DNA from: Xylanivirga thermophila
GTDB lineage: Bacteria > Bacillota > Clostridia > Caldicoprobacterales > Xylanivirgaceae
Direction of reading: 5' to 3'
Assembly: GCF_004138105.1 (NCBI RefSeq)
Contig: NZ_RXHQ01000011.1
Coordinates: 1-64,000 of the forward strand
Length of the DNA stretch: 64,000 nt
The position numbers and the translations under genes were made by a program. The notes under the pieces were generated by a model. The model did not search any database, was not told the DNA's origin, and saw nothing but the letters and a program-made list of their open reading frames with translations. This document shows, piece by piece, positions 9,856 to 18,971 of the stretch; position 1 is the stretch's first letter; each line of letters begins with the position of its first letter.

Positions 9856-10854
9856 TTATCTTAATAAAGTAGAAAATGATATCTTCCTTCCTTCATTAAA
9901 TGATGCATAAGCACCTTCCATAAGTTGTGTAAGCTCCATCCCTTCATTCAAACCAAATTCTATATGTTCACCTTTTGTTATTGCAGCTATCCACTGTTCG
10001 ATTGGCATGGGCAAAGCCTTGGGCAGCTCATCTTTATCCACCCATCTCGTACCCACATCCTCCCTTGTAGATGATATATAGACCCTATCTTCTGGCCCTC
10101 CAATAATAAGCACTCCTTGAGTACCATATATTTCCAACCACGGCATACTGTTTGTGGATACAAATCCCGTTTCAACTATGCCAATAGCCTTGTTTTTAAA
10201 TTCTATTACACTTACAGCATTATCCTCTACAGGCTTTTCAGTAAAGCTATTAAATACCGATGAGATGGACACAGGTTCTCCCAACAACCATCGAGACAAA
10301 TACATTGGATGGGCTCCTAGATCCATCATAGCCCCGCCTCCACATAAAGCTGCATTATAGAAATAATCAGGAAGCCAATTTGCTATGGCACCATTGTGTG
10401 CATTACGTATTCTAAGAAGAGTAATATCTCCTATGAGTTTTTCAGATACTACCCTCTTGGCAAATAAGTTAGCAGGAAATGTCCTTTGGGGAAAAGATAT
10501 GCAAAATTTGACTTTTCCATTCTCTACGGCATCTTTTATCTCTATACATTCCTTTACAGTAGGTGCCATAACCTTTTCAGTAAAAATATGCTTCCCCTTA
10601 TTAGCTGCAGATACAATGACCTCCCTATGCATACTGGTGGGAGTATTAACTACTACAGCATCTATATCAGTCCTTGACAAAAGTTTTTCAAGATCCGGTT
10701 CAAAATCCACCCCTATTTCATCAGCCCATCTTTTCCCTCGTTTTGAGTCTTCATCCCATACAGCTACAATTTCGGCTTCATCATTTTTCATTATCTGTTT
10801 TGCATAATCATCTGCATGTACATGCCATCTACTAAGCATAGCTACCCTAATCAT
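9856..10854 (-). CDS. Gfo/Idh/MocA family oxidoreductase
   Basis: NAD(P)-dependent dehydrogenase of 332 aa. The N-terminal Rossmann fold has WDEDSKRGKRWA near residue 34. The EKVMAP motif (about residues 95-100) carries the family's catalytic lysine, and a C-terminal alpha/beta domain follows. Family members oxidise or reduce hydroxyls of sugars, inositols and glycosides, often at C3. Co-transcription with a GH4 enzyme, itself NAD-dependent with transient C3 oxidation, suggests action on a sugar or sugar acid released by it. The exact substrate cannot be read from sequence. Confidence 0.88.
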   Translation of the reverse strand: MIRVAMLSRWHVHADDYAKQIMKNDEAEIVAVWDEDSKRGKRWADEIGVDFEPDLEKLLSRTDIDAVVVNTPTSMHREVIVSAANKGKHIFTEKVMAPTVKECIEIKDAVENGKVKFCISFPQRTFPANLFAKRVVSEKLIGDITLLRIRNAHNGAIANWLPDYFYNAALCGGGAMMDLGAHPMYLSRWLLGEPVSISSVFNSFTEKPVEDNAVSVIEFKNKAIGIVETGFVSTNSMPWLEIYGTQGVLIIGGPEDRVYISSTREDVGTRWVDKDELPKALPMPIEQWIAAITKGEHIEFGLNEGMELTQLMEGAYASFNEGRKISFSTLLR

Positions 10855-10876
10855 CTACTATTCCCCCAATCATATT

Positions 10877-12199
10877 TTAATCAAATTTAAACTGTGGTAA
10901 CCACTCTTTATTAGCTGCAAACATCTCATCTACCATTTCCCGTATTTCATTTAAGCTAAGCACTGCTGAAGTCAGTGGATCCATACATATGGCATGAAAT
11001 ATCTTTTTCTTATTTCCTTCCATCGCTCCCTCCACAGCCAGCTCCTCACACTGAGCATTAACTCCAGTTAATGCAGCAAGATGCCTTGGAAGGGCACCTA
11101 CGTATATGGGATCAAATCCCCTTTTAGAGGCCAATACAGGTACCTCAACACAACATCCATACGGCAAGTTGTCTATAAGACCAAAGTTACGCACATTTCC
11201 ATTAAATTTAAATAAAGTACCATCGCCTATTATGGCATTTAATATCCCTGCAGCATATTCCTTGCCTCTGTTCAAATCTATATCATTTTTCTCAAGCCAT
11301 TCTTCTATATCTACCTTCCAGGTATGTTCTCTCTTTAGATATTCTTTTAGAATGTAGGCATACTCACCTGGATTCCATCCTGTACCACTAGTACAATATT
11401 CTTCAATAAGATCCTGACGTTTTCTAAACCATGGATTATATTCTGAATTATGTCCACTTGACTCAGTTACATAGTAATCTAGGTTCAAAAACATCTCGTT
11501 TCGTACCTGCTCCTGATTGTATATATTTTTATCAGACATTATCGCCTTCTTTATATATGGATACGCATCCTTGCCCTTCCATTTAAAATCCAAATACCAC
11601 GCTTGATGGTTTATACCGGCGCATAGATATGTAATATCATCCATTGAGGCACCAATCCATCCTGCTAACATTTCTGCCGTTCCCTGTACACTATGGCATA
11701 GACCAGTAACCTTCACATCTGTCTCCCCCTGCATAGCTCTACACAGCATGGCCATGGGATTGGTATAATTAAGTACTGTGGCATTTGGACAATACCTTTC
11801 AATATCCCTACATATATCAAGCATGACTGGAATAGTACGCAAAGCCCTGAATATTCCAGCTGGCCCTCTAGTATCACCTACATTTATATCTACTCCATAT
11901 TTCTTCGGTATTTCAATATCATGGCGCCATACCTGCACACCACCCTGCAATATGGTTATAATAACGCCATCTGCACCGTCTAGTACCTCCGCCCTATTGG
12001 TCGTCGCAATTACATTTGCACCATAAGCTCCCGCCTTTATAATCTTTTCCACCGCTTGCCTGCTGTAATCCAGTCGCTCTGGATCTATGTCCATAAGTGC
12101 TATGGTACAATCAGCAAAAGCCGGATAGGATAATATATCCCTCACCAAATTACGGGTAAAGTCAAAACTTCCCGCTCCTATAAAGGCAATCTTTTTCAT
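10877..12199 (-). CDS. GH4 family glycosidase (alpha-galactosidase/alpha-galacturonidase branch)
   Basis: Cytoplasmic NAD+- and metal-dependent glycosidase of 440 aa. The N-terminal dinucleotide-binding motif IGAGSFDF is at 7-14. [12 protein letters not shown] and [11 protein letters not shown] supply the metal-ligand cysteine, and INHQAWYL supplies the metal-ligand histidine. The CHSVQ form is typical of the MelA/LplD branch rather than the 6-phospho-glycosidases. It heads a three-gene operon with Gfo/Idh/MocA and HD genes. One copy of the dispersed octamer (12028-12035) encodes an Ala-Gly pair within it. Alpha-galactosidase versus alpha-galacturonidase or glucuronidase remains open. Confidence 0.88.
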   Translation of the reverse strand: MKKIAFIGAGSFDFTRNLVRDILSYPAFADCTIALMDIDPERLDYSRQAVEKIIKAGAYGANVIATTNRAEVLDGADGVIITILQGGVQVWRHDIEIPKKYGVDINVGDTRGPAGIFRALRTIPVMLDICRDIERYCPNATVLNYTNPMAMLCRAMQGETDVKVTGLCHSVQGTAEMLAGWIGASMDDITYLCAGINHQAWYLDFKWKGKDAYPYIKKAIMSDKNIYNQEQVRNEMFLNLDYYVTESSGHNSEYNPWFRKRQDLIEEYCTSGTGWNPGEYAYILKEYLKREHTWKVDIEEWLEKNDIDLNRGKEYAAGILNAIIGDGTLFKFNGNVRNFGLIDNLPYGCCVEVPVLASKRGFDPIYVGALPRHLAALTGVNAQCEELAVEGAMEGNKKKIFHAICMDPLTSAVLSLNEIREMVDEMFAANKEWLPQFKFD

Positions 12200-12274
12200 G
12201 ATAATCTCCTTTCATACTTTCACACACATCTAACCTATTTAAAGTTTTTCTCCTATAGGAAAGCTATATAGGTT

Positions 12275-12311
12275 AAAAAAAATAGTAGTAGCATAATAAT
12301 ACTACTACTTT
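12275..12311 (-). terminator. hairpin plus T-run between TIM-barrel and GH4 genes
   Basis: Minus-strand stem AGTAGTAGT/GCTACTACT followed by eight T residues. It should terminate the upstream unit ending at 12354. The promoter at 12318-12346 would start transcripts right at the 5' edge of this hairpin, so it could also act as a leader attenuator for the GH4 operon. Confidence 0.8.
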
Positions 12312-12317
12312 ACAATA

Positions 12318-12346
12318 ATTGTATCAATTTGTATAAGGAGTGTCAA
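12318..12346 (-). promoter_or_regulatory. strong sigma-A-type promoter for the GH4 operon
   Basis: Minus strand: TTGACA (12341-12346), a 17-bp spacer, then TACAAT (12318-12323). The predicted start is near 12311, at the beginning of the terminator-like hairpin. A 10-bp palindrome TCCTATAGGA (12251-12260) further downstream may be an operator. Confidence 0.75.
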
Positions 12347-12353
12347 TCTGATT

Positions 12354-13112
12354 TTATGGTAATAATTCTCTTAAAACCTTTGCATCTTCTATAAATTGCT
12401 CAGGCCTATCATCCTTCACAAACTCCATCAGTATAAATCTATCCTTCGGCAGATCAGATAATATATCAATGTATTTTCTCCATTCGTCTGCCCCTTCTGC
12501 CAAAGGCATACGCTCTACTCCATGCCAATGAAATATGTGTACATTTTGGAGCCAAGGAAGTATATTTTTTAATCCTTCCAATCTATATTCTATAGATGTA
12601 CCCACAGGTGGTTGCCAATAGGAATACATATTATCATGATCTACTTCCTGCATCAATTTTACAGCAGACTCATTTGTATCTGTCAAGGTGTTTCCATGGA
12701 ATTCATATGCCACCTTTATTCCCTCTTTTTTGGCAAGATCGGCTATTCTTATGGAGTCCTCTATTACCTTCTCCCGCCAGTACATATCCCCATCTTTTGA
12801 GCCTTTGTTACCTGCCCATACCCTTATACATTCTGTTTTCAGGGTACAAGCAGTATCAAGTACCGCATTAAAGGATGGATTTTTATCCCCTTCATCCAAA
12901 CCTACTCTATAATATGAACCGTAGGCACAAATGGAGATACCTGTATCTTCTGACATCTTCCTAACCTCGTCAGCCCTTCTTATATCCCCATGGGGTACAT
13001 GAACATCTCCCCCCCATTCTACAGATTCTAAGCCGGCTTTTGATATTAACTTCACTATCTCCTCTGGAGATAATTGTCTAAAACTTACAGATACCAAACC
13101 AGTATGAAGCAT
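12354..13112 (-). CDS. sugar phosphate isomerase/epimerase-like TIM barrel
   Basis: Protein of 252 aa of the xylose-isomerase-like TIM-barrel superfamily. SVEWGGDVHVPHG lies near residue 30, AYEFHGNT near 140 and VHIFHWHG near 195; the acidic and His residues are placed as metal ligands. Family members include epimerases, isomerases, dehydratases and ketoglycoside-cleaving enzymes. It is the last gene of the LacI-controlled run, 13 bp after the 2-hydroxyacid dehydrogenase, and is followed by a terminator hairpin. I cannot assign a substrate. Confidence 0.85.
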   Translation of the reverse strand: MLHTGLVSVSFRQLSPEEIVKLISKAGLESVEWGGDVHVPHGDIRRADEVRKMSEDTGISICAYGSYYRVGLDEGDKNPSFNAVLDTACTLKTECIRVWAGNKGSKDGDMYWREKVIEDSIRIADLAKKEGIKVAYEFHGNTLTDTNESAVKLMQEVDHDNMYSYWQPPVGTSIEYRLEGLKNILPWLQNVHIFHWHGVERMPLAEGADEWRKYIDILSDLPKDRFILMEFVKDDRPEQFIEDAKVLRELLP

Positions 13113-13125
13113 GTTTAAAACCTCC

Positions 13126-14127
13126 CTATGCCAATATTTGAGCCTTTTGCCGCGTTATTTGCCACTTTAAATCCTGCCCATCTATGAAACGCTGTAGCTC
13201 CTCCACCATATACCTGCCCATACGCCTACATTCATTATTGAGTGATCCGGCAATATGGGGGGTGAGCACCACATTGGACAATGTATACAGTGGTGAACCT
13301 TCTACCGGAGGCTCTGGATAGGTAACATCTAATAATGCAAATATATCAGGCCTCTTTTTAAGTACCTCTATCATTTCATCTTCCTTTACTATAGCGCCTC
13401 TAGAGGTGTTTATAAAGGTAGAATACTCCTTCATCTCAGAAAAATGTCTACCCGTTATCATGCCTTCCGTCTCTTTCAGCCAGGGTGTATGCAAGGATAC
13501 TACATCGGATTGTTTAAATATATCATCTAGGGATACCAGTTTAACGCCTAGTTTTTCCGCATCTAGTCCTGATACATATGGATCATATGCTATTATATCC
13601 ACATCAAAGGGCTTTAAAAGCTCGCATACCCGTCTACCTATCATACCTAAGGATATAAGTCCTACAGTACTCCCATATGCCCCGGGCATATATTGCTTTA
13701 TGGCATGTCTTTTTTGTTCCTTTGCATAGAGCACATAATACCAGCCCCTCTTTAATGAAAAGAGTATCTGCGATAGTGTATACTCCGACACGGGAATAGC
13801 ATTTGCTGCATAGGCACTAGTTATAACTATATCCCTATCCCAAAATGCATCCGTTACAATATGCTTTATTGAGCCTGCACCATAGAATACCGCCTTAAGA
13901 TTGGGAGCTGCGTTCATAAACTCATCATCAAGCTTTGGAGCTCCCCAGCCAGAAAATATCACATCTATATCCTTGAGAACTGATAAATTTTCTCCAATCG
14001 TCTTTTCAGTGTATAAAGGCCCACATATATCTACCAATTTCTCTATATCTCGTCTCTCATCTGGTCCATATATAACATTGAAAGATTTTTCATCTAATAT
14101 ATATAATCCCTTTAGCAAATTTGCCAT
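13126..14127 (-). CDS. D-isomer-specific 2-hydroxyacid dehydrogenase
   Basis: NAD(P)-dependent dehydrogenase of 333 aa. The Rossmann motif GLISLGMIGR is near residue 156. The catalytic triad of the family is visible: Arg in INTSRGAIV (about 240), Glu in YPEPP (about 271) and His in LTPHIAGS (about 290). It interconverts a 2-keto acid and a D-2-hydroxy acid. Between a KDG-type kinase and a TIM-barrel enzyme, a sugar-acid or glyoxylate/hydroxypyruvate-type substrate is likely. It begins 8 bp after the kinase stop. Confidence 0.88.
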   Translation of the reverse strand: MANLLKGLYILDEKSFNVIYGPDERRDIEKLVDICGPLYTEKTIGENLSVLKDIDVIFSGWGAPKLDDEFMNAAPNLKAVFYGAGSIKHIVTDAFWDRDIVITSAYAANAIPVSEYTLSQILFSLKRGWYYVLYAKEQKRHAIKQYMPGAYGSTVGLISLGMIGRRVCELLKPFDVDIIAYDPYVSGLDAEKLGVKLVSLDDIFKQSDVVSLHTPWLKETEGMITGRHFSEMKEYSTFINTSRGAIVKEDEMIEVLKKRPDIFALLDVTYPEPPVEGSPLYTLSNVVLTPHIAGSLNNECRRMGRYMVEELQRFIDGQDLKWQITRQKAQILA

Positions 14128-14135
14128 CTCCTTTT

Positions 14136-15155
14136 CTATCGCTTTACACCACCTGATTTATCCCCGCTCATAAGCTTTTCTATCTCTTCTACACTTACCC
14201 AGTTTATATCCCCTTCAATAGTGTGCTTTAGGGCACATGACGCCCCGCCAAAGTTTAGGGCATATGCATCTTCCATGCCATTTGCAAGTCCATATATAAG
14301 CCCAGCTGCAAATGCATCTCCACTGCCTACCCGATCCACTACATGGATACTGTATCTAGGGGAGATATATACCTTTTCTCCATCATATAATGCCGACCAC
14401 CATATGGTATCAAGGGCCGATACGGTACGCCTGTAGGTAATAGCTACCTTTTGACATCCAAACCTCTCCATGATCTTACTACCTATATCCTCTACAGACC
14501 TCTCATCAAATCCATCTTCCATACTATAGGGAGATGTTATATTAAATAATTCTTTGGCATGCTGCTCATTTATAATGCACACATCTACATATCTGAGTAG
14601 CTTAGATAAAACTTCTCCCGCTCTATTCTTATCCCATAGCTTACTCCTATAGTTTACATCACAGCTTACAGTTATGCCCATCTCTTTTGCCATTTTACAT
14701 GCATCCATTGTGATATCCAGGGTATTATCGCTTAAGGCGGGAGTTATACCTGTAAAATGAAACCACGAAGCATCTTTAAATATCTCTCCCCAGTTAAAAT
14801 CCTCCTGTTTTGCTCCTGCTATTGACGAATTGGCCCTGTCATATACTACATCGGATGATCTCATGGCAGCGCCCCGCTCTAAAAAGTAAAGTCCCATTCT
14901 GTCACCGCCTAATACTATATCATCTGTACACACACCTATGGAACGAAGATGATCTATGGCACCCCGGGCTATAGATGTAGGCGGGAGCTTTGTTATAAAG
15001 GAGGCATTTTTACCCCATCTGGCTAGACTCGCAGCTACATTAGCTTCAGCCCCGCCAAATTGCATTTCCAACGTTCTTGCCTGCTCAAGCCTTTGGTATC
15101 CCGGCGGTGTAAGCCTAAGCATTATCTCTCCAAACGTTACTATATTGCCCTTCAT
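14136..15155 (-). CDS. PfkB family sugar kinase, 2-keto-3-deoxygluconate kinase-like
   Basis: Ribokinase-fold kinase of 339 aa. FGGAEANVAASLARWG near residue 33 is the PfkB signature 1 region with the KDG-kinase-like spacing. The ATP/catalytic motif RVGSGDAFAAG near residue 277 provides the catalytic Asp. It probably phosphorylates 2-keto-3-deoxygluconate or a related keto-sugar. No KDPG aldolase is present in the window, so the next step must be encoded elsewhere. One GGCGGGAG octamer (14980-14987) lies here in antisense orientation. Confidence 0.85.
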   Translation of the reverse strand: MKGNIVTFGEIMLRLTPPGYQRLEQARTLEMQFGGAEANVAASLARWGKNASFITKLPPTSIARGAIDHLRSIGVCTDDIVLGGDRMGLYFLERGAAMRSSDVVYDRANSSIAGAKQEDFNWGEIFKDASWFHFTGITPALSDNTLDITMDACKMAKEMGITVSCDVNYRSKLWDKNRAGEVLSKLLRYVDVCIINEQHAKELFNITSPYSMEDGFDERSVEDIGSKIMERFGCQKVAITYRRTVSALDTIWWSALYDGEKVYISPRYSIHVVDRVGSGDAFAAGLIYGLANGMEDAYALNFGGASCALKHTIEGDINWVSVEEIEKLMSGDKSGGVKR

Positions 15156-15171
15156 CTTATTACCACCCCTT

Positions 15172-17172
15172 TTAACGTATTATCCTACCCTCTCTGTAGT
15201 CATTCCAGACATTTTCAAACCAACCGTCCCCCTTGGGAATAGGACGTACATCTTCCCAGTTTACACTACATTTAAGACCGCCTTCTGTATTAAGCACAAT
15301 TTCACATGCCTTACCAGATAGATTGCCGTCATCAAGGGTAAACTTAAATACATCTGGCAATCCTTCAATAGGCAGTCCACCTTCATCATCCTGAACAAGA
15401 TATGATCCCCTGCTTTTCCCACCTTTTTGCATATATGCCTTAATGGCATTTAAGTATACAAATTGGGAAATAAGTATATCACGATTTCTAAAGACATGGG
15501 GTAGTTCATATATAGAAGATAACTTAGCATGATCTACTAAATTTTCTATATCATGCAGACACTCATCTATTGCTTTTCTACATCCTTCGATTGAACGTAT
15601 ATGGGCACCTGCCCTGGTCATCCTGCGCTGTGCCTTTATACGCCTATCTATTACATTGGATTCTTTGCCAATACTGTTCTTAAATCCATATGCCAAGTCT
15701 ACTTTTTTTATTATTTGATCCAATGCCTCATCTAAAAATGCATCTACCTTTACAGGCGGTGCTGCATAATTTGCCATTATATACTGGGCTGCCCTTAGGC
15801 TTCCCACCTGAGTAGAGTTAAGGGCCGTACCTCCAGGTCGGTAGATACCAAATGTGCCATTTACCTCACCTACCGGGAAGAAATGCTTTAAATTGCTTTC
15901 ATACCATACATTTCCTGCAAGCCCCCCATTATTATGTTGTGCACATACTGCTATCTCAAGATATTCCCTAGTTATATCTATACCATTATTCTTATAGAGG
16001 TCTATAGCTGGCTGATTCATCTTGGCCAGCCTATCTATAGGTTTGCCAAAGAGGGCATTTGAATTTTTGAGATAATCATAGCTCTCCGAACCCAATAAAG
16101 AAAAATCCAATTCTTCTCCGCCACTTCCCCATCTGGGATTTCGAGTAAAGTCTAAAAACACCCTTCGACCCTTTATTTCCGTCTCATTATATACAAGTAT
16201 ATCTATAAGTGAGGAACCGTAGCCATCTATCTTCCTAGGATCGAATGGCCATTGATATCCCTTTAGAAAAATGGCATCTAACATATGCCCCGGGGTATCG
16301 AAATAATCATTTAAAAACTCCCGCTCATCATTCCCCTCCTGATCGGTAGAGATATATCTTGGTATAACCTGCTGGTATGTGCCTGATAAATTCCATCTAA
16401 ATTTAGTAGATGCAATACCATATTGCCATTCAGTAAGATTTATACCCCGCGCTCCCGCCTCAAATGCTACGCCACTTCCACCAGTCTGACTCTCTGGATA
16501 TACCGATGTAAAGTACATACCTGCAGGACCGCCCGTTGCATATATTATATTGGTACAATTGAATAGGGTAATGCCCATATTCGGATCATCAAGACTATCT
16601 GTATTCAAGGTTATAAGCCCTATTGCCTTCTTTCTATCTCCATCTGTCAATATGCCTATTACAAGGTAACCATCGAATATCTTTATACCCTTTTGTCTAA
16701 CCTGTGCCTCTAGTTTTTCAGTCATATATTTTGAAGTAAGGGGACCTACCGATGTAGCACGCTGCCTTGGGTCATGGTCGGTCTTATAACCTACGTACTC
16801 TCCATATCTATTATGGGGAAATGGCACCCCAATATTTATAAGCTTATAAAAACACTGTGAAGATAAAGCTGCCTCAGTAAGGGCTATATCCCCATGCATG
16901 CAACCACCTTGGAACAATGTATTTGCCATATCATATACTGAATCTGGCTCACCCCCTGCAAGGGTCAATTTATAGTATGTCTGTTTGTCTGAGCCGGTAT
17001 TTCTAGAGGTACCCATATTTACCCCTTCAGTTATTATTGCAATATCTCGCTGCCCAAGATTATAAAGACTATCAGCTCCATTAAAACCAGCTACGCCCGT
17101 ACCTACCACCACTGTATTTAGGCTATAGACCTCAATATCCATTCCATGTATGTTTACAGTACATCTATCCAT
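15172..17172 (-). CDS. FAD-dependent oxidoreductase of the fumarate reductase/succinate dehydrogenase flavoprotein family
   Basis: Flavoprotein of 666 aa. The N-terminal FAD-binding motif VVVGTGVAGFNGA starts near residue 21. A long substrate domain follows, and NNGGLAG and the late GGTALNSTQVGSLRAAQ resemble fumarate-reductase flavoprotein signatures. No export signal is visible, so it is probably cytosolic. It is embedded between an SDR (2 bp upstream) and the sugar kinase (17 bp downstream), which argues for a dedicated redox step on the same sugar-derived substrate rather than respiration. I do not know a characterised orthologue. Confidence 0.82.
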   Translation of the reverse strand: MDRCTVNIHGMDIEVYSLNTVVVGTGVAGFNGADSLYNLGQRDIAIITEGVNMGTSRNTGSDKQTYYKLTLAGGEPDSVYDMANTLFQGGCMHGDIALTEAALSSQCFYKLINIGVPFPHNRYGEYVGYKTDHDPRQRATSVGPLTSKYMTEKLEAQVRQKGIKIFDGYLVIGILTDGDRKKAIGLITLNTDSLDDPNMGITLFNCTNIIYATGGPAGMYFTSVYPESQTGGSGVAFEAGARGINLTEWQYGIASTKFRWNLSGTYQQVIPRYISTDQEGNDEREFLNDYFDTPGHMLDAIFLKGYQWPFDPRKIDGYGSSLIDILVYNETEIKGRRVFLDFTRNPRWGSGGEELDFSLLGSESYDYLKNSNALFGKPIDRLAKMNQPAIDLYKNNGIDITREYLEIAVCAQHNNGGLAGNVWYESNLKHFFPVGEVNGTFGIYRPGGTALNSTQVGSLRAAQYIMANYAAPPVKVDAFLDEALDQIIKKVDLAYGFKNSIGKESNVIDRRIKAQRRMTRAGAHIRSIEGCRKAIDECLHDIENLVDHAKLSSIYELPHVFRNRDILISQFVYLNAIKAYMQKGGKSRGSYLVQDDEGGLPIEGLPDVFKFTLDDGNLSGKACEIVLNTEGGLKCSVNWEDVRPIPKGDGWFENVWNDYREGRIIR

Positions 17173-17173
17173 C

Positions 17174-17950
17174 CTATAACCTCCTTATATGGAACCCTCC
17201 ATCTACATTTATAACTTCCCCAGTGGAAAAATTAAGTTTGTCTGAGCAAAATACCGACACAGCATTTGCTATGTCTTCAGGATATCCCCAACGCTTTATA
17301 GGGGTTAGTCCCTCTCCTATAAGCTTATCGTATTTATCCTTAACTACCGAAGTCATATCGGTATATATGATACCCGGGCGTACTTCGTATACATTTATGC
17401 CATACTCTGCCAACCTATCTGCAAAAAGCGTAGTTATCATGCTTATACCTGCCTTTGATATGCAGTATTCCCCCCTAGATGTAGAAGATGTATATGCAGA
17501 CATGGATGATATATTCACTATCTTAGGCCTTATGCCTGGTATATCTTCTATTTCCTTTATCATTACATTTGCAACAAGTTGTGTAAAGAAGAAGGTACCT
17601 TTTAAGTTTATACCCAGTACAAAATCAATACTCTCCTCAGTAGTCTCCAGTATATCCATGCGTACCTTTGGAGCCACACCTGCATTGTTTACCAATACAT
17701 CTATTCGTCCAAAATCATTCATCACCTTGCCTACAAATGCTTTCCTGTCATCACTATTTGTAATATCCCCTCTAAAATACATTACAGGTTGACCATTTTC
17801 CCTTATTGCATCCAAATTTTCATTTACCTTTTGCTCATCTAGTATGTCAAATACTGCTATGGCGTATCCTTCCTTTGAAAGCTGCCTGGCTATACCATTT
17901 CCTATACCCCTGGCTGCCCCCGTTACTATAGCAACTCTATTCTCTAACAA
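17174..17950 (-). CDS. short-chain dehydrogenase/reductase (FabG-like)
   Basis: SDR of 258 aa. The NAD(P) motif TGAARGIG is at residues 9-16, NNAGVAP near 89, and the catalytic Ser and YCISK near 160. The C-terminal VINVDGGFH is typical of sugar-oxidising SDRs. The start is TTG, with GGAG at suitable spacing. It belongs to the LacI-regulated catabolic run and is followed 2 bp later by the FAD enzyme. Oxidation or reduction of a keto-sugar or sugar alcohol is more likely than a fatty-acid role. Confidence 0.87.
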   Translation of the reverse strand: MLENRVAIVTGAARGIGNGIARQLSKEGYAIAVFDILDEQKVNENLDAIRENGQPVMYFRGDITNSDDRKAFVGKVMNDFGRIDVLVNNAGVAPKVRMDILETTEESIDFVLGINLKGTFFFTQLVANVMIKEIEDIPGIRPKIVNISSMSAYTSSTSRGEYCISKAGISMITTLFADRLAEYGINVYEVRPGIIYTDMTSVVKDKYDKLIGEGLTPIKRWGYPEDIANAVSVFCSDKLNFSTGEVINVDGGFHIRRL

Positions 17951-17969
17951 TTAAATCACTCCTCAAAAT

Positions 17970-18971
17970 TTATGATTTTTCCCCGGTAGACTTGCGTGCT
18001 ACCAATTTCACATCCATAACATCTACCTTGGGCTGAATTTTTTCTTTACCCTCCATTACTTCAATCAATCTTTCCATAGCCCTAGCTCCCATCTGATACC
18101 AGGGTTGAGCCATGGTTGTGAGGGGAGGATTTATAAAAGCACTAAGCTCCAAGTCATCAAATCCCATAACCGATATGTCCCCGGGTACATCCAATCCAAA
18201 GTCCAATATCGCCCGTATAACACCGTAAGCCTTTGGATCACTAGTAGCAAATACAGCAGTAGGCATATTTTTTGATTTTAAAAGGTTCGATACTGTCTCA
18301 TAGGCTTGGCTAGTTGACTCTATATCCTGTAAAATAAATTTATCATCTATTGAAATGCCTGCCTCCTCCATAGCATGTTTATAGCCCTTAAACCGATCCT
18401 TATAGAGTTTTAAACTGCTATCCCCATTTACTATGGCTATATCCTTATGGCCTAAGCCTATGAGATACTTTGTTGCTTTATATGCCGCACTAAAATTATC
18501 CACCACCACCGCATCTATCTCATCCTCTATATTTCTTATGAGGAGTACCACAGGTATTCCTTGATCCTTTAAATCCAGTATGTGATCGTCTGCCTTGCCA
18601 GCGGTAGCAAATATAAATCCATCTACCCATCTTTTTTTGAGCTTTTCTATATATTCTATTTCTACATTCAGCTGTTCATCTGTATTGCATAAAACAACGG
18701 TATATCCATGTTCCCTTGCAATATCCTCCACGCCCCTTGCTACTGCCGGAAATACAGGGTTTCTTATATTTGGCATTATAAGACCGATGGTATTGGTTTT
18801 CCCTTCCTTTAGGCTTTTGGCCAAAGGGTTTGGCTCATAATTTAATGCCTTTACAGCTGCAAATACCTTCTGTTTGGTGGCCTCATCTACGGGCACCTTG
18901 CCACTAAGTGCCCGAGATACGGTGCTAGCTGATACTCCCGCCATTTTGGCCACATCTTTTATTGTGCTCAT
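17970..18971 (-). CDS. LacI family transcriptional regulator
   Basis: Repressor of 333 aa. The N-terminal helix-turn-helix (TIKDVAKMAGVSASTVSRAL, residues 3-22) and the hinge around NYEPNPLAKSL are followed by a periplasmic-binding-like effector domain. It overlaps the preceding old-yellow-enzyme gene by 4 bp and lies inside the operon it probably controls. The tandem ACG-containing boxes at 20353-20375 are its likely operator. Confidence 0.92.
   Translation of the reverse strand: MSTIKDVAKMAGVSASTVSRALSGKVPVDEATKQKVFAAVKALNYEPNPLAKSLKEGKTNTIGLIMPNIRNPVFPAVARGVEDIAREHGYTVVLCNTDEQLNVEIEYIEKLKKRWVDGFIFATAGKADDHILDLKDQGIPVVLLIRNIEDEIDAVVVDNFSAAYKATKYLIGLGHKDIAIVNGDSSLKLYKDRFKGYKHAMEEAGISIDDKFILQDIESTSQAYETVSNLLKSKNMPTAVFATSDPKAYGVIRAILDFGLDVPGDISVMGFDDLELSAFINPPLTTMAQPWYQMGARAMERLIEVMEGKEKIQPKVDVMDVKLVARKSTGEKS

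Noticed and set aside
17223-17792. 189-codon plus-strand open frame
   Set aside because: It is antisense to the SDR gene over most of its length, has no ribosome-binding site, and its composition is that of a reverse-strand shadow.
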